This document shows positions 53,775-61,222 of a stretch of 64,000 bases of DNA, one piece after another. Location: NCBI GenBank assembly GCA_963761615.1, contig CAVXGU010000004.1:248001-312000 (forward strand), read 5' to 3'. Position 1 is the first letter of the stretch. Every line of letters begins with the position of its first letter. This DNA comes from CAVXGU01 sp963761615. GTDB taxonomy: Bacteria; Acidobacteriota; Vicinamibacteria; Vicinamibacterales; CAVVIG01. The notes under the pieces were generated by a model. It was not told the DNA's origin. It made no database searches and saw only the letters and a program-made list of their open reading frames with translations. A program made the translations under genes and the position numbers.

Positions 53775-54670
53775 CAACGCGCGGGACGTTCGCCGACGGT
53801 CACGGCGATCTCCTGCTGGCGCCCGCCGCGCAGGAGGAGCAGCGACACCGATCGTCCCACGCGGTCTCCCGCGAGCAGGTCGAGCAGATCCTCCGGCGAT
53901 CGAATCGGCTCGCCGTCGAACGCGAGCAGCACGTCGCCCACGAGAATCCCCGCCGTCGCGGCTGGACTGTCGCCGGTCACGGCGACGACCAGGAGGGCTT
54001 CGGACTGCCGCCCGGGTGCCTGGCCCTCCGGCAGTTGCACGGGCTGACCGGCGATGCCGAGATACCCACGCCTGAGTCGGCCGTGCTTCAGCACGGTCGC
54101 GGCCGTCGTCCAGGCGGTGGACGCCGGAATCACGATCGACAGCCCGCGGATCGCGGCTGCGGTCGCCACGCCGACGAGCGCCCCGGCGGTGTCGGTGAAG
54201 GCGCCACCCGCAAAGCCGTCGTGCATCGGAGCGGTCGTGCGGATCACCTGGTCGATCGAACGGTGCCGTCCCGTCCTGAGCGGGCCGCCGATGACGGAGA
54301 CGATCCCGGCGCTCGCGGTGACGGCGTTGCTCCACGACCGCGCGATCGCCAGCGCGAGATGGCCGACGCGCGGCGACGCGGCCGCCAGCGCGATCGGCAC
54401 GCCGTCGAGACCGGACACGCGCAGCACCGCCAGCCCGGTGGTCGGATCCCATCCGGCCAGCTCGGCCTCGAAGAGCTGCCCGTCGTGGCGGCGCACGTGG
54501 AGGCCGTCGCCGCGTCCGAGCGCGCGCACCATCGTCACGACGACGTCGGCGGCATGGACGAGTCCGCTGACCGGCCGGCGCCGGCCCTGGACCTGCACGA
54601 CGGACGGCGCCGCCAGATCGACCGCGTCGGCAAGGGAAGTCGAGAGCGAGGAGAGCAAATCAGTGGTCAT
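53774..54670 (-). CDS. HtrA-like pseudoprotease with PDZ domain
   Basis: A 298-residue protein with the layout of HtrA/DegP proteins, a trypsin-like domain (about 1-190) and a PDZ domain (about 195-290: LLVVAVTGDSPAATAGILVG, DVLLAFDGEPIRSPEDLLDL). All three catalytic positions are changed. The NNHVV histidine region reads VVTMVRAL. The TDLAVL aspartate region reads TTGLAVLRV. The GNSGGPL serine region reads GFAGGAF. There is no signal peptide, so it is cytoplasmic. It is best read as a non-proteolytic peptide-binding sensor coupled to the LuxR-type gene downstream. ATG at 54670 or 54679. Confidence 0.84.
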   Translation of the reverse strand: MTTDLLSSLSTSLADAVDLAAPSVVQVQGRRRPVSGLVHAADVVVTMVRALGRGDGLHVRRHDGQLFEAELAGWDPTTGLAVLRVSGLDGVPIALAAASPRVGHLALAIARSWSNAVTASAGIVSVIGGPLRTGRHRSIDQVIRTTAPMHDGFAGGAFTDTAGALVGVATAAAIRGLSIVIPASTAWTTAATVLKHGRLRRGYLGIAGQPVQLPEGQAPGRQSEALLVVAVTGDSPAATAGILVGDVLLAFDGEPIRSPEDLLDLLAGDRVGRSVSLLLLRGGRQQEIAVTVGERPAR

Positions 54671-54719
54671 GGACCGCATCGTGGCACATGGATCGCCTGG
54701 CGCGCATCACCCGAATGGG

Positions 54720-54769
54720 GAGACGGCCGTGCTCCCGACGGGCTTGCGCCGTTGCCACGGCCCCGTCTC
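54720..54769. promoter_or_regulatory. Long inverted repeat between HtrA-like and PilZ genes
   Basis: GAGACGG plus CCGTG (54720-54731) pairs with CACGG and CCGTCTC (54756-54769), leaving two unpaired C and a 24-base loop that can itself fold. It lies 36 bases before the PilZ gene and 50 bases before the HtrA-like gene, so it could be a leader structure on either strand. I could not match it to a known riboswitch. Confidence 0.45.
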
Positions 54770-54804
54770 AAGGTCGACCGGCGAGCGTCCGATAACAATG
54801 GAAC

Positions 54805-55128
54805 GTGGAAGCTCCCCCGACGCGATCCACCGACCGCTGGAAGTACGTCACCCCCGCCGCGCGCGACCGGCGGCGCGCGGTGCGCTATCCTTGTCTGGCC
54901 CGCGTGCGCACCGACACGCGCGACGGCATGACCGTCGACATCAGTGCCGACGGCCTGTCGTTCAGGACGATGGACCGGTTCATCCCCGACGAGCACGTGG
55001 AGCTGTGTCTGGCGTTCGAGCTGTCCAGGGAGCCGACCCTGCAGGTCGTGCACGCGGCCACCGTCGTGTGGGCCACGCCGCCGGGCGAAGGACGCCCCGC
55101 GCGTGTGGGCGTCAAGTTCCTCAACTGA
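54805..55128 (+). CDS. PilZ domain protein
   Basis: A 107-residue single-domain PilZ protein: DRRRAVRYPCLARVRT (RxxxR, about residues 21-36), VDISADGLSFRTMDRF (DxSxxG, complete) and RVGVKFLN at the end. Both c-di-GMP contact motifs are present, so binding is likely. GTG start. It lies 32 bases before the MBL gene. Its output target is unknown. Confidence 0.85.
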   Translation: MEAPPTRSTDRWKYVTPAARDRRRAVRYPCLARVRTDTRDGMTVDISADGLSFRTMDRFIPDEHVELCLAFELSREPTLQVVHAATVVWATPPGEGRPARVGVKFLN

Positions 55129-55159
55129 GGCGAGGACGAACCCGGCCGACGACACCACG

Positions 55160-56107
55160 ATGACGCGGTCGACGAGCGACCACTTCGACGGCAGACGGTT
55201 CTTCAATCCCGGCGGCACGCCCCCGCGGCCGTTCTCGGCCGTTCCGCGGATGCTTCTCGAGAAGCGCGCGCCGTGGCCCGCGCACATCGACCAGCCCCCG
55301 CACCGGCCGGCGGACCTCGACGGCGCCGCGGCGGTTTTCAGCTTCGTCGGCCACTCCACGTTCCTGATTCAGACGCCGGCAGGGAACCTCCTGACCGATC
55401 CCATGTTCGGGGACCGCGCCGGTCCCTGGAACGCGCTCGGCCCCCGCCGTGTTCGCCCGCCGGCGGTGCCCTTCGACGACTTGCCGCCAATCGCGCTCGT
55501 CCTGCTGAGCCACAATCACTACGACCACTGCGATCTGCGCACGCTCGGCCGGCTGGCGGCGCGCTTCGACCCTCTCGTCGTGACGCCGATCGGGAACGGC
55601 GCGCTGGTGCGGTCCGCGGGGATTCGTCGTGTCGAGGAGCTCGACTGGTGGGACACGGCGGCCTCCGCGCCGCTCCCGGTCACGCTGACGCCGGCGCACC
55701 ACTTTTCCGCCAGGCATCCGTGGGACCGCAACCGCGCGCTGTGGGGCGGATTCGTGTTCGCCGCCGGAGGCCGGCGGATCTTCTTCGCGGGCGACACGGC
55801 CTACGGAGACTTCTTCGAAAGCATCCGCGAGCGGCTCGGCCCGATCGATCTGGCGCTGCTGCCGATCGGATCATACGAACCGCGCTGGTTCATGCAGGCC
55901 GCCCACATGAATCCCGAGGAAGCCGTCCGGGCGCACCTCGATCTGCACGCGTGCCGCAGCCTCGGGATGCACTTCGGCACCTTCCACATGACGGCCGAAG
56001 GCATCGACGAACCCCTGAGCGCGCTCGACGCCGCTCTCCGCGCGCACGGCGTGGAGGGCGCGCGCTTCCACGTGCCGGCCTTCGGCGAATCGATCAGGCT
56101 CGGATAG
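55160..56107 (+). CDS. NAPE-PLD/UlaG-like MBL-fold hydrolase
   Basis: A 315-residue MBL-fold protein. It has FVGHSTFLIQTPAGNLLTDP, the metal motif LLSHNHYDHCDLRTL (HNHYDH), TPAHHFSARHPWDRNRALWG and FFAGDTAYGDFF, closely resembling the N-acyl-phosphatidylethanolamine phospholipase D group. There is no signal peptide. Bacterial members are mostly uncharacterised, so a phosphodiester lipid substrate is only inferred. It may share a transcript with the PilZ gene. Confidence 0.87.
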   Translation: MTRSTSDHFDGRRFFNPGGTPPRPFSAVPRMLLEKRAPWPAHIDQPPHRPADLDGAAAVFSFVGHSTFLIQTPAGNLLTDPMFGDRAGPWNALGPRRVRPPAVPFDDLPPIALVLLSHNHYDHCDLRTLGRLAARFDPLVVTPIGNGALVRSAGIRRVEELDWWDTAASAPLPVTLTPAHHFSARHPWDRNRALWGGFVFAAGGRRIFFAGDTAYGDFFESIRERLGPIDLALLPIGSYEPRWFMQAAHMNPEEAVRAHLDLHACRSLGMHFGTFHMTAEGIDEPLSALDAALRAHGVEGARFHVPAFGESIRLG

Positions 56108-56198
56108 CGTCCGGCGAAGGCCGGCGTCGGCGCCGCCCGATGGGCGAGATCGCCGCCGACGGCATCGGCTTCGAGCTGCGCCTGGTCAAGGGACGGGC

Positions 56199-56227
56199 TT
56201 GACCCGCGGCCCCGGCGGCGGTATTAG
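56199..56227 (+). promoter_or_regulatory. Promoter-like pair in gene-free region
   Basis: TTGACC (56199-56204) and TATTAG (56222-56227) are 17 bases apart. There is no gene on this strand downstream before the convergent serine hydrolase, so it would drive a short non-coding transcript. Confidence 0.5.
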
Positions 56228-56233
56228 TGGGAC

Positions 56234-56415
56234 ATGGAACGAGACAGCCCACCGGGCCCGACGGGCGTCTCGGCGCACGGACGCACGCGCTGAGGCGCGA
56301 TTTCGTCTGAGAGCGGATTGAACGATCCTGGCTCTCGCCAGGACGCGCATCCCTGATCGGGAGCGCACACGAACGTGACGACGCCCGCGCGCGGAGGCTT
56401 CCGCGTCGCGGGCGT
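56234..56415 (+). ncRNA. Candidate structured small RNA
   Basis: The 336-base gap 56108-56443 contains no credible gene, only a 19-codon frame at 56234. After the promoter-like pair at 56199 come four hairpins in a row. First, GAGAC-A-GCCC with GGGCGTCTC (56241-56271). Second, a perfect 7-base stem TCCTGGC-TCTC-GCCAGGA (56326-56343). Third, a small TCCC-TGATC-GGGA stem (56350-56362). Last, ACGCCCGCG with CGCGGGCGT (56381-56415), which would be terminator-like although no long T-tract follows. Strand and boundaries are inferred; the last hairpin could also serve as the terminator shared by the two converging genes. Confidence 0.42.
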
Positions 56416-56443
56416 TGCCTTGTCCGGGAGCCGCGGACTCCGT

Positions 56444-57778
56444 TCAGCGCGCGTCCACGTAGCTCCGCGTGAGGGCCTGGTAGACGAGGGGCTCGAAGAC
56501 CGCACCCGCGGGCGACCCGGGATAGCGCTGCACCATCATCACCATGACGAGGTGCTCCCGCGGATCCACCCAGAAGGTCGTGCCGTAGATCCCGATCCAC
56601 CCATACATGCCGGTCGAGCCCAGCATCTGCGCGTCCGCGAGGTTCGCGACCATGCGGACGCCGAGGCCCCAGTTCATCCCTGCGCCCATGACGCCGCCCG
56701 ACGGGAGATCTGCCGTGTGCGATGTCGTCATCAGCTCGACCGTCTTGGGACCGAGCAGGCGCACGCCGTTCAGCGCACCGCCGTTCAGGAGCATCTGCGC
56801 GAAGCGCGCGTAGTCCGCGGCCGTCGACGTGAGGCCGGCGCCTCCCGACAGGTACTTCTTCGGCGTGCGGTACGAGGTGAATGCGGAGATGATCGTGTTG
56901 CCGATGGCCTCGTCTCCGACGGCCCTGAGGCCCCCGGCCCGGTCCGGCGTGTAGAGCCCCGCGAAGCGGCTCCACTTCGACGCCGGTACGTCGAAGCTCG
57001 TATCGGTCATGCCCAGCGGCGTGAAGATGCGGTCCCGCAGGAAGGCGTCGAAGGTCTGGCCCGACACGACCTCGATCACCCGTCCGAGCACATCGTCGGA
57101 CAGGCTGTAGTTCCAGGCCTCGCCAGGCTGGCTGACCAGCGGCTGCGCGGCGAGCCGGTTCACGTTCTCCTCGAGCGTCACGTCGGCGGCGTCCAGGCCG
57201 TCGGAGACCCCGGCGGCCCGGTAGGCGTTCCCCACCTGGCCGCCGTTCAGGAAGCCGTAGGTCAATCCCGATCGATGCGTGAGCAGGTCCTGGATTGTGA
57301 TCCGCCGGCGCGCCGGCGCCGCGACGGCGTCCGCTCCGCGCCCGGCCACGGTCATCTGGCGGAAGGCCGGGATGTACCGCGACACCGGATCGGTCAGCAG
57401 CAGCCGGCCTTCTTCGTAGAGCATCAGGATCGCGACGCTCGTCACCGGCTTGGTCATCGAGGCGATGCGGAAGATCGTGTCGGGACGCATCGGCGTCCGC
57501 CCATCGAGATCCTGGAAGCCGGAGGCGTGCACATCGACCACCCGGCCGTCCCGCGCGACCAGCGTCACCGTGCCGGCCACCTGATGGCGATCGACGAGGG
57601 CCTGCATTCCGGCGTGGAGCCGCTCGAGCCTCGCCGACGACAGGCCGACGGACTCGGGCGACGCGGTCGGCAGCGGCTGCTGCGCCGCTGGCGCGAGGGC
57701 GGTAGCCAGGAGGGCCACCGCGAGCAGGCCAGCGGACCTCGATGCGCGGAGAAGGCGGCGGTGAGCGGTCTCTCGCAT
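56444..57778 (-). CDS. Exported beta-lactamase-family serine hydrolase
   Basis: A 444-residue class C beta-lactamase-like hydrolase with a signal sequence (LLRASRSAGLLAVALLATAL, cleavage near residue 32). The S107-M-T-K110 pair is in FRIASMTKPVTSVAIL, followed by DLLTHRSGLTYGF and WNYSLSDDVLGRVIEV with the conserved tyrosine. Members include D-aminopeptidases, esterases and LACTB-like proteins; a resistance role is not implied. ATG at 57778 places the signal peptide correctly; an extension to 57820 is less likely. It is unrelated in detail to the cytoplasmic paralogue at 22455. Confidence 0.9.
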   Translation of the reverse strand: MRETAHRRLLRASRSAGLLAVALLATALAPAAQQPLPTASPESVGLSSARLERLHAGMQALVDRHQVAGTVTLVARDGRVVDVHASGFQDLDGRTPMRPDTIFRIASMTKPVTSVAILMLYEEGRLLLTDPVSRYIPAFRQMTVAGRGADAVAAPARRRITIQDLLTHRSGLTYGFLNGGQVGNAYRAAGVSDGLDAADVTLEENVNRLAAQPLVSQPGEAWNYSLSDDVLGRVIEVVSGQTFDAFLRDRIFTPLGMTDTSFDVPASKWSRFAGLYTPDRAGGLRAVGDEAIGNTIISAFTSYRTPKKYLSGGAGLTSTAADYARFAQMLLNGGALNGVRLLGPKTVELMTTSHTADLPSGGVMGAGMNWGLGVRMVANLADAQMLGSTGMYGWIGIYGTTFWVDPREHLVMVMMVQRYPGSPAGAVFEPLVYQALTRSYVDAR

Positions 57779-57889
57779 GGGGCGATGGGATGGTGGGGTG
57801 ATGTCGTGGTGGAGCATCACATGGTCACGCGTCAGCGTGCCCCCACCTTACCCCATGAGCGCACCGCCCCATCACCACATTCGCTGGCG

Positions 57890-59134
57890 CTATTGGGCGA
57901 CGCGCCAGGGCGAGAACTCGCGCCAGCCCTTGAGGGCCTGGAGCGCCCAGTCGTTCGACTTGTCGGTGTGGCAGGTCGTGCAGGCGTTCGGAACATTCGA
58001 GCGCTCGGTCTCGGCTGGCGAGATGAACTTGAAGGTGTGGCTGGAGATGTTCGTGTTGGGCACGCCCTCGGTTTCGATCTTGGGCATGTGGCAGGCGACG
58101 CACTGGTCGCCGGCGGACCCCGCCTGGTGGTGCGTGTGCTGCTCGATCGTCGCGGCGTGCGGTCCGTTCGGCGAGTTCGGTCCGTGGCAGGTCAGGCAGA
58201 GCGTGTCGGCCGGCTTGACGAGCTGCGCGTAGTTGCCCGTGCCGTGGACGTCGTGGCAGTCGAAGCACGTGACGCCGCGCTCGTACATCACGCTCTGCAC
58301 GAAGTCGTTGCCCTGCATCCGGTTCTTGTGCGCGGTGCCGTCGGCGAAGTACATGAACGACGTGTCGCCGAGCTTGTGATCCTCGAGCCTCCAGTAGTCG
58401 CTCAGTCTGAGGCCGACGTGGTAGCCGACGGGCCAGTCGTAGTACTGGCCCTGGATCGGATTCGAGAGCGGCTGCCCCTGCGAGTGGCACTGCACGCACG
58501 TGTCGACGGCATCGGTCGCATCCAGCCGCGCCGGGTTGACGATGTTCGTGCGGCTCGGCGCCTTGACGTGGTCGCCGCCCGGCCCGTGGCACCGCTCGCA
58601 GCCGACGTTCCACTCGGTGACCGTCTTGGTCCGGATGTCGTAGTTCACCGAGTGGCAGCCGTCGCAGAGCGGACCCGTCGGCCGCTTCGAGTTGTCGCCC
58701 GGATCGGGATAGAACGGCGCCCACCAGTCGGCGCCGCTCGAAGGGACGACGTAGCGGCGCCACACCTTGTTGGTGACGTCCCACTGCGCCGGCAGCGGGA
58801 AGTAGTCGTTGCCGACCTTCTTGAAGTACCGCTGCTTCCACAGGTGCCCATAGACGAACGCGATGTCGTCCTTGGTGAACGTCACCAGCGGGTTCGGCTG
58901 ACTGAGGTCCGGGATGATGGCGTCGGGATGGGTCCTGGGATCCACCACCACGTTCGCCATCGGCGTCTGCTTCCAGCGGTTGTAGATCGCGCCGTGGCAG
59001 CGCGCGCAGGCCTCCGACCCCACGTACGCCGGCAGCGCGCGGGCCGGCGGCGCCTGGGCCGAGAGTCCGGTCAGGCCGAGGCAGAGTCCCGCGGCGACCA
59101 GTCCGACGAGGGTTCCCGACAGGGTGCGCGTCAT
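57890..59134 (-). CDS. Octahaem c-type cytochrome
   Basis: A 414-residue exported cytochrome with a signal peptide (TLVGLVAAGLCLGLTGLSAQ) and eight CXXCH haem sites: CARCH, CDGCH, CERCH, CVQCH, CFDCH, CLTCH, CVACH and CTTCH. The arrangement (YVGSEACARCHGAIYNRWKQ at the start, CFDCHDVHG and CVACHMPKIE later) resembles cytochrome c554/NrfB-like and TPR-cytochrome families rather than a pentahaem nitrite reductase. It should carry periplasmic electrons; the partner is not encoded nearby. It is divergent from the two-component genes, sharing a region with an inverted repeat at 59181. Confidence 0.92.
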   Translation of the reverse strand: MTRTLSGTLVGLVAAGLCLGLTGLSAQAPPARALPAYVGSEACARCHGAIYNRWKQTPMANVVVDPRTHPDAIIPDLSQPNPLVTFTKDDIAFVYGHLWKQRYFKKVGNDYFPLPAQWDVTNKVWRRYVVPSSGADWWAPFYPDPGDNSKRPTGPLCDGCHSVNYDIRTKTVTEWNVGCERCHGPGGDHVKAPSRTNIVNPARLDATDAVDTCVQCHSQGQPLSNPIQGQYYDWPVGYHVGLRLSDYWRLEDHKLGDTSFMYFADGTAHKNRMQGNDFVQSVMYERGVTCFDCHDVHGTGNYAQLVKPADTLCLTCHGPNSPNGPHAATIEQHTHHQAGSAGDQCVACHMPKIETEGVPNTNISSHTFKFISPAETERSNVPNACTTCHTDKSNDWALQALKGWREFSPWRVAQ

Positions 59135-59180
59135 GGCGGTTCATTCTAGGATCGACCGTCGGGGGAGGCGGAAGAAAGTC

Positions 59181-59200
59181 GCCTGAATTCTTGTTCAGGC
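59181..59200. promoter_or_regulatory. Inverted repeat upstream of two-component operon
   Basis: GCCTGAA (59181-59187) and TTCAGGC (59194-59200) are perfect 7-base arms with a 6-base spacer, in the 131-base region between the cytochrome and response-regulator genes. Position and symmetry suit an operator, possibly for the response regulator itself. Confidence 0.45.
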
Positions 59201-59265
59201 AGGAGCGGGCCCGGACAGGCGCCGTACCATGGGGTGAGCGTGCTGCACGAAGGAAGCGAGACCTC

Positions 59266-59949
59266 GTGAGAATCCTCGTCGTCGAGGACGAGCGGAAGAT
59301 CTCGGCGGCCGTCGCCCGGTGGCTGACGGCCGAGGGCCACGACGTGGACGTCTCGGAGACGGGCTCGGACGGCCTGCGCCGGGCAGGCACGGAGGCGTTC
59401 GACCTGGTGGTACTGGACATCATGCTCCCGGGCCGTGACGGGCTCTCCGTGCTCGCGGCACTGCGCGCCCGCGGCAGTCGCACGCCCGTGCTCGTGCTGA
59501 CGGCCAAGGATGCACTCGAGGACCGGGTGGAGGGTCTCGACCGCGGCGCCGACGACTACCTGGTCAAGCCGTTCGCGTTTCCCGAACTGGTCGCCCGGGT
59601 ACGGGCGCTGCTGCGGCGCAGCCGGGCAGCGCCTCTCGTGCAGCTCGCCTGCGCCGATCTGCGCCTGGACCGGATCACCCGCGAAGTGACTCGCGGCGGG
59701 ACGCGCGTCGATCTGGCGCCCCGCGAGTACGACCTGCTGGAGTGCCTCATGCGCTACCAGGGCTGTCCGGTGTCGCGGGACACGATCTCGCGCGAGGTCT
59801 GGAAGGAGCCACGGCGCGTGACGCCGCTCGACAACGTCATCGATGTGCACGTGATGCGGCTCCGCAAGAAGGTCGACGCGGATCGCTCACCGCGGCTCAT
59901 TCACACCATCCGCGGGCTCGGGTTCCTTCTCCAGGAGTGCGAGCCGTGA
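59266..59949 (+). CDS. OmpR/PhoB-family response regulator
   Basis: A 227-residue response regulator. The receiver has the acidic pair E7-D8, phosphoacceptor D51 (LVVLDIMLPGRDG), T79 and K101 (DDYLVKPF). The C-terminal winged helix of OmpR type has VDLAPREYDLLECLMRYQGC, NVIDVHVMRLRKKVD and TIRGLGF. The GTG start is preceded by AAGGA. It overlaps the kinase gene (GTGA). Its position before efflux genes suggests it controls them, like CusR/CopR-type regulators. Confidence 0.94.
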   Translation: MRILVVEDERKISAAVARWLTAEGHDVDVSETGSDGLRRAGTEAFDLVVLDIMLPGRDGLSVLAALRARGSRTPVLVLTAKDALEDRVEGLDRGADDYLVKPFAFPELVARVRALLRRSRAAPLVQLACADLRLDRITREVTRGGTRVDLAPREYDLLECLMRYQGCPVSRDTISREVWKEPRRVTPLDNVIDVHVMRLRKKVDADRSPRLIHTIRGLGFLLQECEP

Positions 59950-61100
59950 CCGCAGCGCTTCGCCCCCGCAGCGTGCGCGTCCGGCTGACGCTCTGGTACG
60001 TGGGCGCCACCGCGGTCGCGCTGGCGGCGTACGCCGCGGCCGTCTTCCTCTTCGTGCGGCAGAGCTTTCACGAGACGATCGAGCGCGGGCTGCAGACGTC
60101 CGAGACGCTCGGCGTCGCGGGGACGGTGCTGAGCGCGCAGGAGGCGAGCGCGGACGCGCAGATGCGACGCGAGTTGGGGGAGCTGGCCGTCGTCCTGCTC
60201 GCGGGGGCGCCGGTGGGTGTCGCGCTGGCCGGCGCCGGCGGCTATCTGCTCGCACGGCGGGCGCTGGCGCCAGTCGATCGGATGGCGGAGCGTGCGCGTG
60301 CCATCAGCGCGGAGCGCCTCGACGAGCGGCTCCCCGTCGACAATCCCGGCGACGAGCTGGGGCGCCTCGCCCTGGTCCTCAACGATCTGCTCGCACGGCT
60401 GCAGGCTTCCTTCGAACGCACGCGGCAGTTCACCGCCGACGCGTCGCACGAGCTCCGCACGCCGCTGACGGCGATCCGCAGCGTCGGCGAGACCGGGCTG
60501 CGCGACCGTCTGGACGTCGACGGCTACCGCGAAGTCGTCGGGAGCATGCTCGAGGAGGCCGACCGCATGACGAGGCTGGTCGACGCCTTGCTCACCCTCT
60601 CGCGCGCCGACACCGGGCGCCTCCCGCTCTCGCTCGCCACAATCGACCTCCGGGAGCTTGCGGCGGACGTCGCCACCCACTTGTCCGTGCTGGCGGAAGA
60701 GAAGGGGCAGCACCTTCTCGTGGAGGGGCCAGCCATCCTCCTCGAGGCCGACCGGCTCGTTCTGCGCCAGGCGCTCGTCAACCTCGTGGACAACGCCATC
60801 GCGCACGGCCCCGCGGGTCTGCCGATCGGCCTGACGTGCGCGGTCAGCGGCGAAGAGGCGATCCTGGACGTCGTCGACCGTGGGCCCGGGGTGCCCCCGG
60901 CGCACCGGGCGAGGATCTTCGAGCGCTTCTACCGTGTCGACCCCGCGCGCGAGCGGACGGCTGGCGGTGCCGGCCTCGGTCTGGCCATCGCCGCCTGGGC
61001 GGTCGGTGCCCACGGCGGCCGCCTGGAGTACCACGACACGCCGGGGGGAGGCGCCACGTTTCGTATCACCCTCCACCGGGGCGCAGTTCGCCCCGCGTAG
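59946..61100 (+). CDS. Membrane sensor histidine kinase
   Basis: A 384-residue histidine kinase: two membrane helices (about residues 15-37 and 80-103) around a short 40-residue periplasmic loop, a HAMP linker (ALAPVDRMAERARAISAERL), the dimerisation box with H168 (FTADASHELRTPLTAIRS), and an HATPase with N-box LVNLVDNAIAHGP and G-boxes VDRGPGVPPAH and GGAGLGLAIAAWAV. The periplasmic loop is too small for a large ligand domain, so it may sense within the membrane. GTG start overlapping the regulator stop. Confidence 0.94.
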   Translation: MTAALRPRSVRVRLTLWYVGATAVALAAYAAAVFLFVRQSFHETIERGLQTSETLGVAGTVLSAQEASADAQMRRELGELAVVLLAGAPVGVALAGAGGYLLARRALAPVDRMAERARAISAERLDERLPVDNPGDELGRLALVLNDLLARLQASFERTRQFTADASHELRTPLTAIRSVGETGLRDRLDVDGYREVVGSMLEEADRMTRLVDALLTLSRADTGRLPLSLATIDLRELAADVATHLSVLAEEKGQHLLVEGPAILLEADRLVLRQALVNLVDNAIAHGPAGLPIGLTCAVSGEEAILDVVDRGPGVPPAHRARIFERFYRVDPARERTAGGAGLGLAIAAWAVGAHGGRLEYHDTPGGGATFRITLHRGAVRPA

Positions 61101-61222
61101 CCTCCGCGCCAGCCGGACTGTTCATCGCCGTGTCATGATTCTGCGACTACACTTCCGTGGGCGTCCTCCATATCCTGCCGGCGCGGCGCCTGAAACCATC
61201 AAGATGCTGGTGTGTGGCTCGC

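Noticed and set aside
54720..54769. A c-di-GMP (GEMM) riboswitch before the PilZ gene.
   Set aside because: Only a loose resemblance around a GCGCAAGCC segment on the minus strand; the conserved GEMM junction and tetraloop receptor are not seen.
57779..57889. GATGGGATGGTGGGGTGATG-type repetitive stretch as a mobile or regulatory element.
   Set aside because: Short, imperfect and not found elsewhere in the window in recognisable form; it may just be the leader of the serine hydrolase gene.
56375..59149. A 924-codon plus-strand open frame, with similar long ones opposite 2769-5045 and 37384-39498.
   Set aside because: They lie opposite genes with unmistakable motifs (serine hydrolase, octahaem cytochrome, AAA regulator, radical SAM protein) and show the low-complexity composition of shadow frames in GC-rich DNA.
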